DNA of 64,000 nucleotides from Chloroflexota bacterium (lineage in GTDB: Bacteria; Chloroflexota; UBA6077; JACCZL01), in assembly GCA_020850535.1 (NCBI GenBank), contig JADZEM010000141.1, positions 1 to 64,000 on the forward strand. Direction: 5' to 3'. Under the pieces are notes generated by a model, which saw only the letters and a program-made list of their open reading frames with translations, searched no databases and was not told the origin of the DNA. Position 1 is the stretch's first letter. Each line of letters opens with the position of its first letter. Below, one piece after another: positions 34,590 through 43,016 of the stretch. A program made the position numbers and the translations under genes.

Positions 34590-34721
34590 GCAGCGTCCGT
34601 CGCGCTCCGCACCAGAGCTGCACCCAGAGGCCACGGGAGATCCCGTGGCCCGGGCGGCGTCTGGGCGTTTCCCGCGCAGATAGGTTATTCAACCGATGCC
34701 GGGCGGGCGTCCTGTCGGCTT

Positions 34722-35117
34722 ATGGTGAGCGACATGTCGGCAATGGCTGCCGCGTTGCCCGTGCTGGACACGGACCGCCAGCGCTGCACAGGTGCAGCAG
34801 GCATGCGGCACAGCCACACGCAGACGACGCGCTGGCCGACAATTTCGCCACCAGGGGGTCGTGCCTTGCTGTCGCTGAACGCGCTGCCGATGTTGCTCGG
34901 GATGGTCGGCGCCCTGCTGTACGTCGCGCTGGTGATCGCGATCCCGGTCTGCCGGTTCCTGGACTGGCTCGATACGTCGGATCCAGCCGACCGCCCTGCG
35001 CCACGGCCGCTGCCGTCGTGGCTGGCGCGGAGCATCGCCGTCGTGGACCGCGCACTGGCGATCCTCTCGTTCACGCCAGCGCCGAAGCCCGCCGAGCGCC
35101 AGCGCGAGCTGTCGTAG
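34722..35117 (+). CDS. Hypothetical single-span membrane protein
   Basis: 131 residues at most (ATG 34722; ATG 34734 also possible). A polar N-terminus precedes one good membrane segment (LPMLLGMVGALLYVALVIAI) and a short Pro-rich tail. No family is recognised. It ends at the edge of a MITE remnant. The opposite strand is also open, so this call is tentative. Confidence 0.4.
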   Translation: MVSDMSAMAAALPVLDTDRQRCTGAAGMRHSHTQTTRWPTISPPGGRALLSLNALPMLLGMVGALLYVALVIAIPVCRFLDWLDTSDPADRPAPRPLPSWLARSIAVVDRALAILSFTPAPKPAERQRELS

Positions 35118-35118
35118 C

Positions 35119-35196
35119 CTCGTCGGGGCTTGAAAGCCCCGACCGCTCGTTTCATGGCGTTACGCGAACACCAGCCAGCATGCAATCGCCCCGCGG
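35119..35196 (-). mobile_element. Truncated MITE derivative
   Basis: In reverse orientation: one family end (CATGCAATCGCCCC on the plus strand), the spacer with CACCAG and CATG, and the single CGGGGCTTGAAAGCCCCG hairpin. The other end and the CGTCGC hairpins are missing. Confidence 0.7.
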
Positions 35197-35233
35197 TCTC
35201 GGATCCGAAACAGGCGGAGGCGGGCGCTGCACC

Positions 35234-36304
35234 CTATCGGGCGACGGCGACCCGCGCCTCGCGCCGCGAGCGCACGGCGGCTGCCAGCTCTCGAATCACC
35301 GGGACCGTCATGTCCCAGCCCATGCACGCGTCCGTGATGCTCTGGCCGTAGACAAGGCTCTCGCGGTCCACCAGATCCTGCCGGCCGTCCACGATGAAGC
35401 TCTCCAGCAGGATGCCGACGATGCCGCGCTCGCCGTCCGCGATCTGGCCGGCCACGTCCCGGGCCACGACGGGCTGGCGTCCGTGATCCTTGCCGCTGTT
35501 GCCATGGCTGGTGTCGATCATGATGCGGCGTGGCAGACGGGCGCGTTCGAGCGCCGCCAGGGCATCCTGCACGCTGTCCCGGTCGTAGTTGGTGCCACGG
35601 TCCCCGCCGCGCAGGATAACGTGCGTGTCCGCGTTGCCGCGCGTGGTGACGATGGCCGCCAGCCCCTGCTCGGTGACGCCCAGGAAGCTGTGCGGGTGCG
35701 CCGCCGCCCGCAACGCGTCGATGGCCGCCTGCACCCGGCCGTCGGTGCCGTTCTTGAAGCCGACCGGCACCGACAGGCCCGAGGCCAGTTGCCGATGCAC
35801 CTGGCTCTCGGTGGTCCGTGCGCCGATCGCGCCCCAGACCATCAGGTCAGAGATGAACTGCGGCGAGATCGGGTCCAGGAACTCGCAGCCGGCCGGCATC
35901 CCGATCTCCAGCAGGTCGAGCAGCAGCTTCCGCCCGAGCCGCAGCCCCTCGTTCGAGCGGCAGGTGCCGTCCAGGTGCGGGTCGTTGATGAAGCCCTTCC
36001 AGCCGACCGTCGTACGGGGCTTCTCGAAGTAGACCCGCATCACGACGCAGAGATCGTCTTTCAGCTCGTCGGCCAGGGCCTTGAGTCGCCGGCCGTAGTC
36101 CATGCCGGCCTCGGGATCGTGGATCGAGCACGGCCCGACGACGACCAGCAGCCGGTCATCCTCGCCGTCCATGATGCTGACGACCTCGTCGCGCGTCTGG
36201 GATACGACGACGGACTCAGCCTCGGTGAGGGGCAGCTCCTCCAGCAAAATGGCGGGCGAGATCAACGGACGGATGCTCTCGATGCGAAGATCGCGGGTCT
36301 TCAT
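35234..36304 (-). CDS. aroG: 3-deoxy-7-phosphoheptulonate (DAHP) synthase, class I AroG/F/H type
   Basis: 356 residues, ATG 36304, AGGAA upstream. It condenses phosphoenolpyruvate and erythrose 4-phosphate, the first step of the shikimate pathway. Family signatures: VVVGPCSIHDPEAG, MRVYFEKPRTTVGWKG (the KPRT substrate motif), DPISPQFISDLMVWGAIGAR, GFKNGTDG and IMIDTSHGNSGKDH. The length equals E. coli AroG and AroF. The metal ligands (Cys in GPCS, His in TSHGN) are present. The leader carries a Phe/Tyr attenuator (36451-36643), so expression probably responds to Phe/Tyr-tRNA charging. The isozyme letter is nominal. Confidence 0.96.
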   Translation of the reverse strand: MKTRDLRIESIRPLISPAILLEELPLTEAESVVVSQTRDEVVSIMDGEDDRLLVVVGPCSIHDPEAGMDYGRRLKALADELKDDLCVVMRVYFEKPRTTVGWKGFINDPHLDGTCRSNEGLRLGRKLLLDLLEIGMPAGCEFLDPISPQFISDLMVWGAIGARTTESQVHRQLASGLSVPVGFKNGTDGRVQAAIDALRAAAHPHSFLGVTEQGLAAIVTTRGNADTHVILRGGDRGTNYDRDSVQDALAALERARLPRRIMIDTSHGNSGKDHGRQPVVARDVAGQIADGERGIVGILLESFIVDGRQDLVDRESLVYGQSITDACMGWDMTVPVIRELAAAVRSRREARVAVAR

Positions 36305-36450
36305 GGCGCTGTTCCTGTTCGCTCCACTGCTCGTGGCGCCTGGGCCTCACGTCGGCGGCGCTGCTCGCATTGACGACGCTCGCGTTGACGACCGGGGGTT
36401 CCTGGCTCCTGCTTCGACATCGGACCCTCGCACCGGCGAGCCCGGTCCGA

Positions 36451-36485
36451 CACAACAAAAAAGCAGAGGGCGGTCCCTCTGCTTT
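36451..36485 (-). terminator. Attenuator terminator ahead of the DAHP synthase
   Basis: On the minus strand: AAGCAGAGGG, ACCG loop, CCCTCTGCTT, then a run of T (TTTTTTGTTGTG). The 10-bp stem is perfect (36461-36470 and 36475-36484). It lies between the leader peptide and aroG, about 150 bases before the aroG ATG, so it must be read through for aroG to be expressed. Confidence 0.88.
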
Positions 36486-36541
36486 CGGCACGACGGGGCA
36501 TCGGAGCCTGCTACTGAGCGATCAGTAGCTCCGTCGTGCCG
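36486..36541 (-). promoter_or_regulatory. Leader RNA hairpin overlapping the leader-peptide stop
   Basis: An outer 11-bp stem (36531-36541 with 36486-36496, CGGCACGACGG/CCGTCGTGCCG) encloses an inner 8-bp stem (GCTACTGA/TCAGTAGC, 36510-36517 with 36522-36529). The leader-peptide codons 10-19 and the stop lie in its 5' half. A ribosome at the stop codon or stalled at the Phe/Tyr codons would disrupt it differently. The exact antiterminator pairing could not be resolved by eye. Confidence 0.65.
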
Positions 36542-36570
36542 CCGCTAAAGTAGTAAAACGCTGTATGCAT
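36511..36570 (-). CDS. Phe/Tyr-rich leader peptide of the DAHP synthase attenuator
   Basis: 19 codons: MHTAFYYFSGGTTELLIAQ, stop TAG. Residues 5-8 are Phe-Tyr-Tyr-Phe, the end products of the branch this DAHP synthase feeds. It lies between a consensus promoter (36615-36643) and an intrinsic terminator (36451-36485), with an alternative hairpin beginning inside its coding sequence. This is the standard layout of ribosome-mediated attenuation. No strong Shine-Dalgarno precedes the ATG. The peptide is probably a regulatory cis element without function of its own. Confidence 0.82.
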   Translation of the reverse strand: MHTAFYYFSGGTTELLIAQ

Positions 36571-36614
36571 GGTGTTTTGGGGGGCGCAGGGCACGGATGC
36601 CCGCAGCCTTCGGG

Positions 36615-36643
36615 AGTATAGGCCGGCATCCGGCACGTGTCAA
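36615..36643 (-). promoter_or_regulatory. Consensus promoter of the aroG leader
   Basis: On the minus strand: TTGACA (36638-36643), exactly 17 bp, TATACT (36615-36620). This is the best match to the vegetative consensus in the window. Transcription would start near 36608, about 38 bases before the leader-peptide ATG. Confidence 0.85.
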
Positions 36644-36696
36644 GCGCAGCCGCAACGCGCGCTCGGCGCATCCGTGGAACTCGACGGGGAGTACCA

Positions 36697-38052
36697 ATGA
36701 CGAGACAGATGGCCCTGGTGGGCTTCATGCAGGCGCAGAACTGCACCACACTGCCGGCCGCGTGGCGGCATCCGGAGGCGCGCCCGGACTTCACCTCCCC
36801 GGACTACTATCAGCACATCGCGCGCGTCCTGGAGGCGGGCAAGCTCGATCTCGCGTTCTTCGACGACCGTTTGGCGATGCCTGACCTCTATCTTGGCGAC
36901 CACGCCCACACCGTGGCCCACGGCATCCGCTGTGTCAAAATGGACCCCGTCGTCACGTTGATGACAATGGCCATGGCGACCGAGCGGCTCGGGCTTGGCG
37001 CCACCTACTCGACCACCTACTACCAGCCGTTCCACATTGCTCGCGTGTTCGCCACCCTCGATCTGATGTCGAAAGGGCGGGCAGCCTGGAACGTCGTCAC
37101 CTCGGTCAACGACAACGAGGCCCGCAACATGGGGCTTGACGGGGTGACCGACCACGACACGCGCTACGACCGCGCCGACGAGTTGATGGAGATCGTGCAC
37201 GGCCATTGGGACACCTGGGAAGACGACGCCATCGTCGTAGACAAGCGCACAGGCCAGTTCGCGGAGCCGTCAAAGGTGCATCGGCTCGATCATGTCGGCC
37301 CGTACTTCAAGTCACGTGGGCCGTTCACCGTGCCGCGCTCGGCACAGGGCCATCCAGTCGTCATCCAGGCCGGCCAGAGCGCACGGGGGAGCCGATTCGC
37401 TGCGCAGTGGGCGGAGCTGGTCTTTGTGAGCTATCGGAGCCTGGAAACAGGGCAGGTATCGTACGCGGACCTCAAGAACGCTGCTGCCAGACGCGGCCGC
37501 GATCCAGACAGCATGAAGATCACGACCCTGATCTACCCGATCATCGGCGAGACCCTCGCAGAGGCCGAGGACAAGCGGGCGCTCTACGACACCTTGCCGA
37601 ACGACGTCGATGCGCTGTCCCTGCTCTCCGAGGCGCTCAACTTCGACTTCGCCCGGAAAGGTCTGGACGAGCCGTTCACCGACGAGGAGATCGCGGGCAT
37701 CGCCGGGATGCAGGGCATGCGCGACCGCGTCTTGCAGGTGACCGGCAACCCGAACCCGACCCCGCGCGACTTCATGCAGGCGACGGGCCGTGGCAAGCTG
37801 GAGCACCCCTGGGTGGGCGGCCCCAGGGAGCTTGCGGACCAGTTGGAGGCGTGGTTCGAGGGACGGGCCTGCGACGGCTTCGTGATCGGCCCGACCCACC
37901 TGCCGGGCACGTTCGAGGACTTCGTTCGCCTGGTGATCCCCGAGCTCCAACGGCGCGGTCTGTTCCGCACCGAGTACACGGGCGTCACCCTGCGCGACCA
38001 TCTGGGGTTGGCCCGCCCCGACATCGGCTCCTGGCGGCACGCGGCAGAGTGA
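36697..38052 (+). CDS. LLM-class flavin-dependent monooxygenase (NtaA/SnaA/DszA family)
   Basis: 451 residues from ATG 36697 with GGGGAG upstream. It belongs to the nitrilotriacetate monooxygenase-like branch of the bacterial luciferase family: LDLAFFDDRLAM, ATERLGLGATYSTTYYQPFH, SKGRAAWNVVTSVNDNEARN and HPVVIQAGQSARGSRFAAQW are characteristic. These are FMNH2-dependent two-component enzymes that hydroxylate or cleave C-N and C-S bonds; a flavin reductase partner is needed (the FMN reductase at 61420 is a distant candidate). Divergent from the aroG leader. Confidence 0.93.
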   Translation: MTRQMALVGFMQAQNCTTLPAAWRHPEARPDFTSPDYYQHIARVLEAGKLDLAFFDDRLAMPDLYLGDHAHTVAHGIRCVKMDPVVTLMTMAMATERLGLGATYSTTYYQPFHIARVFATLDLMSKGRAAWNVVTSVNDNEARNMGLDGVTDHDTRYDRADELMEIVHGHWDTWEDDAIVVDKRTGQFAEPSKVHRLDHVGPYFKSRGPFTVPRSAQGHPVVIQAGQSARGSRFAAQWAELVFVSYRSLETGQVSYADLKNAAARRGRDPDSMKITTLIYPIIGETLAEAEDKRALYDTLPNDVDALSLLSEALNFDFARKGLDEPFTDEEIAGIAGMQGMRDRVLQVTGNPNPTPRDFMQATGRGKLEHPWVGGPRELADQLEAWFEGRACDGFVIGPTHLPGTFEDFVRLVIPELQRRGLFRTEYTGVTLRDHLGLARPDIGSWRHAAE

Positions 38053-38088
38053 GGAGACGTTGCTGCCGAAGTCCGCGCCGAAGGCGAC

Positions 38089-38811
38089 TCAGAAGTCCCG
38101 GCCGGCCGTCGCCAGGTAGGTCTGCATGACCAGCGTGTACAGGTCGTAGACCGGCAGGCCCGTCGCGCGGCGCATCGCCTGGCTGTACGGCACGAAGTTC
38201 GTGCACTCCAGCACGAACGCGCCGACCTCCGGGTGCTCCCGCGCCACGCGCTCGGCCAGCGTGACCATCTCCCGTTCCAGGATGGCCGTGTCCGACTCCA
38301 GCCCGTTGTCGATGAAGACCGTCGGGAAGACGGCGTCTGGCGGCAGCGATGCAACCACGACCGGGGTGGTCTCCGGGGACCAGCCGACGCCCTTGAAGTG
38401 GCGCTCGGTCAGGTGGGGGCGCTCGGTGAGCACGCCGACTTTCTGATCCGGCCGCAGCAGGCGCGAGACGAGCGGCACCTGGAGCAGCGACGACGTGAGG
38501 ACCGGCACCGAGACGGCCGCCGCCAGCTCCTGGTGGAACGCCGCCAGGAAGCCACAGCTCGTGGTGATCGTGCCGACGCCGTGCGCCTCCAGGTCGCGGG
38601 CGGCCTCCAGGAACGGCGTCAGCAGTGTCGGGTCAGGCTCCGAGCCCATGATGCGGCTCTGGTGCGCCCCTTTCACGATGCGATACTGGGTCGGGAAGGG
38701 CCAGGTGAGCGCGTTGCCGACATCCCCCGGCGGGCGCGGAAAGCGCGTGTCGAGCATGAGGATGCCGAGCGCCTGGCCGTAGACGGTGCGCCCGCCGCGC
38801 AGGATCGCCAT
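38089..38811 (-). CDS. Aspartate/glutamate racemase family protein
   Basis: 240 residues; ATG 38811 has GGAGG seven bases upstream. Two catalytic-type Cys are visible: ITTSCGFLAAF in the N-terminal half and FVLECTNFVPYS in the C-terminal half, as in racemases of the Asp/Glu/hydantoin superfamily. The superfamily includes maleate isomerase and arylmalonate decarboxylase, so racemisation of an amino acid is not assured. It converges with the LLM monooxygenase gene and lies 85 bases downstream of the membrane glycosyltransferase gene on the same strand. Confidence 0.82.
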   Translation of the reverse strand: MAILRGGRTVYGQALGILMLDTRFPRPPGDVGNALTWPFPTQYRIVKGAHQSRIMGSEPDPTLLTPFLEAARDLEAHGVGTITTSCGFLAAFHQELAAAVSVPVLTSSLLQVPLVSRLLRPDQKVGVLTERPHLTERHFKGVGWSPETTPVVVASLPPDAVFPTVFIDNGLESDTAILEREMVTLAERVAREHPEVGAFVLECTNFVPYSQAMRRATGLPVYDLYTLVMQTYLATAGRDF

Positions 38812-38896
38812 GAGTGAGCCTCCGAAAGGTCAGAAGTCAGGCCGCCGCACGCCCGCCGGCACGCTGGTACGCGGCCCTACGCACTCGCATGCGGAG

Positions 38897-40297
38897 CTAC
38901 GCGCTGGCGTGCTTGCCGAGGGTCGGCGTCGGCAGCCGCGAGCGCGCTGCGCCAGCCAGCAGATGCCGCCCCATGCCCCAGGCCAGTTGCACCGACCAGC
39001 CGACGGCCAGCCCCGACAGGAAGATCGCGACCACCGCCGTGGGCACGAAATAGTGCTGGAGCAGGAACCCGAGGCCGAGCGACACGCCCAGCCAGAGGAT
39101 CGCCAGCCACAGAAACACCAGCAGCTCCACGCTCTGCGGCCCGACGCCGTTCCGGGCGGAGCGGAACGCCAGCACGGCCAGCCAGACCGTCCCGATGACC
39201 GTCAACACCGCCTCGAACGGCTTCCCGAAGCGCGAAGGACCGAAGGCGTCGTTCCAGACGCTGCGGTCCCACACCAGCCACGCCCGGTCCGAGACGGCGT
39301 AGACGGCCCGCGAGGGCACGTCGATCTGCTGCTGCGCCATCTCGATCCGCCGGTTCTCGAACAGCAGCCACGTCCGCTGCACCGGGTTGGCCCAGGTGAA
39401 CGGGTTGCTCGCCAGGAACACCGCCATCGTCGTGACCAGGACGGCGGTCGGCCAGATCCAGGGCAGGCCCTGCCGGTTCTGGGTTCCAGGCTCTGGGTTC
39501 TGGGGGCCAACGCCGCCGATCCGCCGGCCAACCCAGGACGGCAGACGGCGGGTCCACGGCCCGAAGCGGTCGTCCAGGCAGGCCGCCGCGCCCCACAGCG
39601 CGATGGCCACCATCACCAGGACCGTCGTCAGCTTCACGCCGAACGCCAGCCCCACGAACAGCCCGGTCAGGATGCCCCACCAGACGTTCGGCCAGTGCGG
39701 CGCAGAGCGGCGCAGGCTGAGGATGGCGCAGAACATGGCTGAGAACAGGAAAACTACCAGGGTTGACTCGGCCTTGGCGCGGATCAGGTGCTCTTGCAGG
39801 TACGGGCTGCCCGTCGCCATGGTCGCGGCCACCAGCCCGCCGAGAACGCCGCCGACCGGGCCGCCCAGCAGCCGCACCACCAGGTAGAGCATCGTCACGG
39901 CCAGGGCGGACATCGTCCGCGTGACCATCCGGGCGTCGTCCAGCACGGCGTCGGGCGGCGCGAGGCCCAGGCGGCGGTTCGCCTGGATGCCCCGCGTGAA
40001 GTCGTAGTGGGGGTTGAGCGGCTCCAGATCGTGCCCGCGCCACCAGAGCCAGCTGCCGATGACGTAGCGGAAGACCATCGGCTGGGTGCGGGTCCAGTAG
40101 CCGTCTGCCCAGGTGGTCTGGGAGAAGTCCCGGTCCACGAAGAACGCCACGAAGTAGCGGGTCGTCCCGATCCAGTTGCCTTCGTCGGAATCGATCTTCG
40201 CCTTCGCGCCCCAGAAGACGCTGAGCGAGGCCACGAACAGGCAGACCGGCAGCAGGATCTCCAGCGCCCAGCGTGTTCGATGCGCCATTCGTGTCAT
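38897..40297 (-). CDS. Glycosyltransferase family 39-like (PMT/ArnT type) membrane protein
   Basis: 466 residues from ATG 40297; a Met three codons later is also possible. About ten to twelve membrane helices. The first periplasmic loop holds an acidic motif (KAKIDSDEGNWIGTTRYF) as in GT-C dolichyl- or polyprenyl-phosphate mannosyltransferases. Loop segments RAKAESTLVVFLFSAMF and NPFTWANPVQRT follow. It probably transfers a sugar from a polyprenyl carrier at the outer face of the membrane. A stretch PQNPEPGTQNRQ in a cytoplasmic loop matches a dispersed GAACCCAGAACC micro-repeat and looks like an insertion. Confidence 0.75.
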   Translation of the reverse strand: MTRMAHRTRWALEILLPVCLFVASLSVFWGAKAKIDSDEGNWIGTTRYFVAFFVDRDFSQTTWADGYWTRTQPMVFRYVIGSWLWWRGHDLEPLNPHYDFTRGIQANRRLGLAPPDAVLDDARMVTRTMSALAVTMLYLVVRLLGGPVGGVLGGLVAATMATGSPYLQEHLIRAKAESTLVVFLFSAMFCAILSLRRSAPHWPNVWWGILTGLFVGLAFGVKLTTVLVMVAIALWGAAACLDDRFGPWTRRLPSWVGRRIGGVGPQNPEPGTQNRQGLPWIWPTAVLVTTMAVFLASNPFTWANPVQRTWLLFENRRIEMAQQQIDVPSRAVYAVSDRAWLVWDRSVWNDAFGPSRFGKPFEAVLTVIGTVWLAVLAFRSARNGVGPQSVELLVFLWLAILWLGVSLGLGFLLQHYFVPTAVVAIFLSGLAVGWSVQLAWGMGRHLLAGAARSRLPTPTLGKHASA

Positions 40298-40377
40298 GAC
40301 TGCTCTCGCCCGGTAACGGTTTCCCGGCGGACCATAGGCGGTTCGCAACCCGATCGTCAAGCGGTCGAGCGGCGTTC

Positions 40378-40596
40378 GCAGGGCGATTGCATGTTGATGT
40401 CGTCGTGCCGCCGCGTCGGGGCTTGAAAGCCCCGCCTACCATCCTGCAGTCGCTGCGCGACGCGCCAGTCGCACCAGTGCCGGCCGTTCCCAACGGCCGT
40501 CGCGCAGCGACGGCATGACTGTAGGCGGGGACGTCAGTCCCCGACCGCCCGTTCCATGATGCTTCGGGTACACCAGCGAACATGCAATCGCCCTGA
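40378..40596 (-). mobile_element. MITE copy 4 (reverse orientation)
   Basis: 219 bp, same family with both ends (CAGGGCGATTGCATG and CATGCAATCGCCCTG) and all four internal hairpins, inverted relative to copies 1-3. The flanks do not show an obvious 8-bp duplication. It occupies most of the divergent gap between the glycosyltransferase and nucleoside hydrolase genes. Confidence 0.85.
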
Positions 40597-40683
40597 CGTA
40601 GGCAGGCCTGGGCAGGGCGAGCGCTGGCGGCGGGGCGGGCGCTCGGGCATGATCTCGCGGTAGCTCGACGAGGAGTGCCTGCC

Positions 40684-41661
40684 GTGTCCGCTGCCGCCGC
40701 CGCCAATGACCGCCCGACGCGCGTCATCATCGACACCGATCCTGGCCTGGACGATACCGCCGCGATCCTCTTCACGCTGGCCTGCCCCGAGCTGGTGACG
40801 GTGGAGCTGTTCACCACCGTCTTCGGGAACACGGCCATCGAGCATGTGACGCGCAACCTGCTCTCGATCCTGACCGTGGCCGGACGGACGGATATCCCCG
40901 TCTACCAGGGCGCGGACCGCCCGCTGCTCCGCGAGCCGCGCTACGCCCCGCACATTCACAGTGAGGACGGGCTGGGCGGGCTGTCAGGACAGTTCCCACC
41001 ATCGGGGCAGGTGCAACAGGGCATCGCCGCCGAGAAGATCGTCCAGCACATCATGGCCTCGCCCGGCGACATGACGCTGATCGCGCTCGGGCCGCTCACG
41101 AACGTGGCGCTGGCGCTGCGCCTGGAGCCGAGGCTCGCGACGAGCGTCAAGCAGATCGTGCTGATGGGCGGCGCGGTGCGCGTGCCGGGCAACGTCTCGG
41201 CGGTGGCGAGCGCCAACATGCTGAACGATCCGGACGCCGCCGCCCTGGTCTACAACTCCGGCGCACCGCTGGTGCAGGCCGGGCTGGACGTGGCCCGCCC
41301 GACGATCATCAGCCCGGCCCACCTCGCGCGCATCGCCGCCGCCAACACGCCGGCCGCACGGATGCTCAGCGCCGTTGCGAAGGCGAACATCGCCTCCTAC
41401 ATGCGAAGCTTCGGGGACGAGGGCGGCGCGCGCTTCAACGACCTGCCGACGGTCGGCTACGTCGTGGCCCCGGAGCTGTACCACGTCGAGCGCTACCCAG
41501 TGGTCATCGAGACGACCGGCACCTACACCACCGGCATGACGGTGGTAGATTGGCGCGGGCAGCTCGGGCTGCCGGCCAACACGGACGTGCTGTTGGGGAT
41601 CGACTCGGCCGGGCTGGTGGAGCTGTTTACCGAGCGCCTGTCGTCAGGGTACAGGCCATAG
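40684..41661 (+). CDS. Inosine-uridine preferring nucleoside hydrolase family
   Basis: 325 residues from GTG 40684, which has GAGGAG eight bases upstream; a GTG nine bases earlier overlaps that site. The calcium-binding fingerprint is intact: RVIIDTDPGLDDTAAILF. Further family motifs: TTVFGNTAIEHVTRNLL, GPLTNVALAL, IVLMGGAV, then NMLNDPDAAALVYNSG. It hydrolyses N-glycosidic bonds of nucleosides to free base and ribose in purine and pyrimidine salvage. Base preference cannot be read off. Confidence 0.93.
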   Translation: MSAAAAANDRPTRVIIDTDPGLDDTAAILFTLACPELVTVELFTTVFGNTAIEHVTRNLLSILTVAGRTDIPVYQGADRPLLREPRYAPHIHSEDGLGGLSGQFPPSGQVQQGIAAEKIVQHIMASPGDMTLIALGPLTNVALALRLEPRLATSVKQIVLMGGAVRVPGNVSAVASANMLNDPDAAALVYNSGAPLVQAGLDVARPTIISPAHLARIAAANTPAARMLSAVAKANIASYMRSFGDEGGARFNDLPTVGYVVAPELYHVERYPVVIETTGTYTTGMTVVDWRGQLGLPANTDVLLGIDSAGLVELFTERLSSGYRP

Positions 41662-41750
41662 GGGACAGGGGATAGGTTACGAGGGACAGGTTACAGAGGG
41701 CTGAAACGTACCCCTGTCACCTGTCCCCTCTTCCCTGAGACCTTTCCCTG
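41661..41750. repeat. Intergenic inverted repeat
   Basis: GGGGACAGG / CCTGTCCCC (41661-41669 and 41720-41728) with further CCTGTCAC and GGGACAGG copies between. It lies between convergent genes and overlaps the last base of the nucleoside hydrolase stop. Could terminate both. Confidence 0.6.
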
Positions 41751-41758
41751 TGGCCTCG

Positions 41759-42697
41759 TCAGGCGCTGACGGGCGACCGGGCGATGGCCACGCGGTTCCG
41801 GCCGGCCGCCTTCGCGTCGTAGAGGGCGCCCTCGGCCTCGGCGATCAGCGCCTCGTAGGTGTTGCCGGTGGACTGGTCGAACGCCGCGATCCCGACGCTG
41901 ACCGTCACCAGGCCGTGTGGGCGGTTGGCCGGGTGATCCAGGGCCGCGCCGGCAACCGCCCGCCGCAGCCGCTCGCCGGCCAGCTCGGCCGAGGCCAGCG
42001 TCTGCTCTGGCAGCGCGATCAACAGCTCCTCGCCGCCGTAGCGGTAGACGCTGTCCGTGTTGCGGGTGGTCTGGGTCAGGATCTCGGCCACGCGCTTCAG
42101 CATCTCGTCGCCGGCCTCATGTCCGCGCAGATCGTTGAACGCCTTGAAGCGGTCGAGGTCGCAGAGGGCGATGGCGTACGAATGATCGTAGCGCTCGGCG
42201 CGGGCGTGGAGCGTCGCCAGGACTTCCGTCATCTGCAGGCGATTGCCCAGGCCGGTCAGTGCATCGGTGCGGGTCAGCGAGAAGAGCTGCCGATTGGCCT
42301 GCTCCAGCTCCCTGCCCTGCGCATCCAGCTTCTGGTGCAGCGCGACCACGCGCTCGGCGGCGAGCATGCGTGCCCGCAGCTCCTGACCGCTGAGCGGATC
42401 GGCAAGGTAGTCATCAGCGCCGCCGGCCAGGGCGTCCAGCCCCACCGGCCCCTCGGCCATCAGCATGACGTAGGTGTACGGCGTGTCCGAATGCTCGCGG
42501 ACGTGACGGCTCAGGTCGAGACCGTTCAGGCCGTCCGGACGAAGCCCGGCGATCAGCACGTCAACGCCAGCCTGTTGGACCTGCCGCAAGGCCTCGTCGC
42601 CGTCCGCAGCGACAAGGCACTGATGCCCCATCGTGAGCAGCGCCTCGCGGAGACGCTCCCGCAACAGCGCGCTGTCATCGGCCACTAGCACCCGCAC
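41759..42697 (-). CDS. Diguanylate cyclase with degenerate receiver domain
   Basis: 312 residues from GTG 42697 (GGGAGGGG upstream; a second GTG two codons on is possible). Residues 1-115 have receiver topology (MRVLVADDSALLRERLREAL). However, the phospho-acceptor position is Gly51 (DVLIAGLRPDGLNG), the conserved Lys is Asp100 (DDYLADPLS) and the switch Thr is Met, so it cannot be a normal phosphorelay target. Residues 135-300 are a GGDEF domain with LTGLGNRLQ, CDLDRFKAFND, an inhibitory RxxD site (RNTD, 212-215) and the signature GGEEL (221-225). It likely makes cyclic di-GMP. A flagellar cluster is nearby. Confidence 0.9.
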   Translation of the reverse strand: MRVLVADDSALLRERLREALLTMGHQCLVAADGDEALRQVQQAGVDVLIAGLRPDGLNGLDLSRHVREHSDTPYTYVMLMAEGPVGLDALAGGADDYLADPLSGQELRARMLAAERVVALHQKLDAQGRELEQANRQLFSLTRTDALTGLGNRLQMTEVLATLHARAERYDHSYAIALCDLDRFKAFNDLRGHEAGDEMLKRVAEILTQTTRNTDSVYRYGGEELLIALPEQTLASAELAGERLRRAVAGAALDHPANRPHGLVTVSVGIAAFDQSTGNTYEALIAEAEGALYDAKAAGRNRVAIARSPVSA

Positions 42698-43016
42698 GGC
42701 CCCTCCCAGGTTCCTCTGGCTCCGCGACCCGCATCCAGCTTGAGACGCCTGGGCCGCTCCGAAGCCGCACACACCTGTGGCGCACCACACGGGGTGTGCC
42801 GGATGTCTTCCTACTCGTGACACACAACGTGAAGATGGCACGATTGGGGTCGGGTCTGAGGGCGAGTTCTGCAAATCTGTTGGCGAGATCGCCCACAGCG
42901 CGGCGGATTGATACCCTGTGTGTTCGTGAGAACGGTGTGCGCCCAGACGCGACCCTGCCAACATTGGCAGCCTGGCAACCTGGGGCCAGCGCTGCCGGCT
43001 GCGCGGGAGGCCGCGT
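42698..43016. other. Divergent intergenic region
   Basis: 319 bases between the cyclase and the EamA transporter. I see a weak GGCGCACC/GGTGTGCC palindrome near 42780-42801 and GGGAGG for the transporter at 43005-43010. No convincing promoter or RNA. Confidence 0.5.

Noticed and set aside
34547-36373. 608-codon plus-strand frame over aroG
   Set aside because: It is antisense to the clearly recognisable DAHP synthase and lacks any domain.
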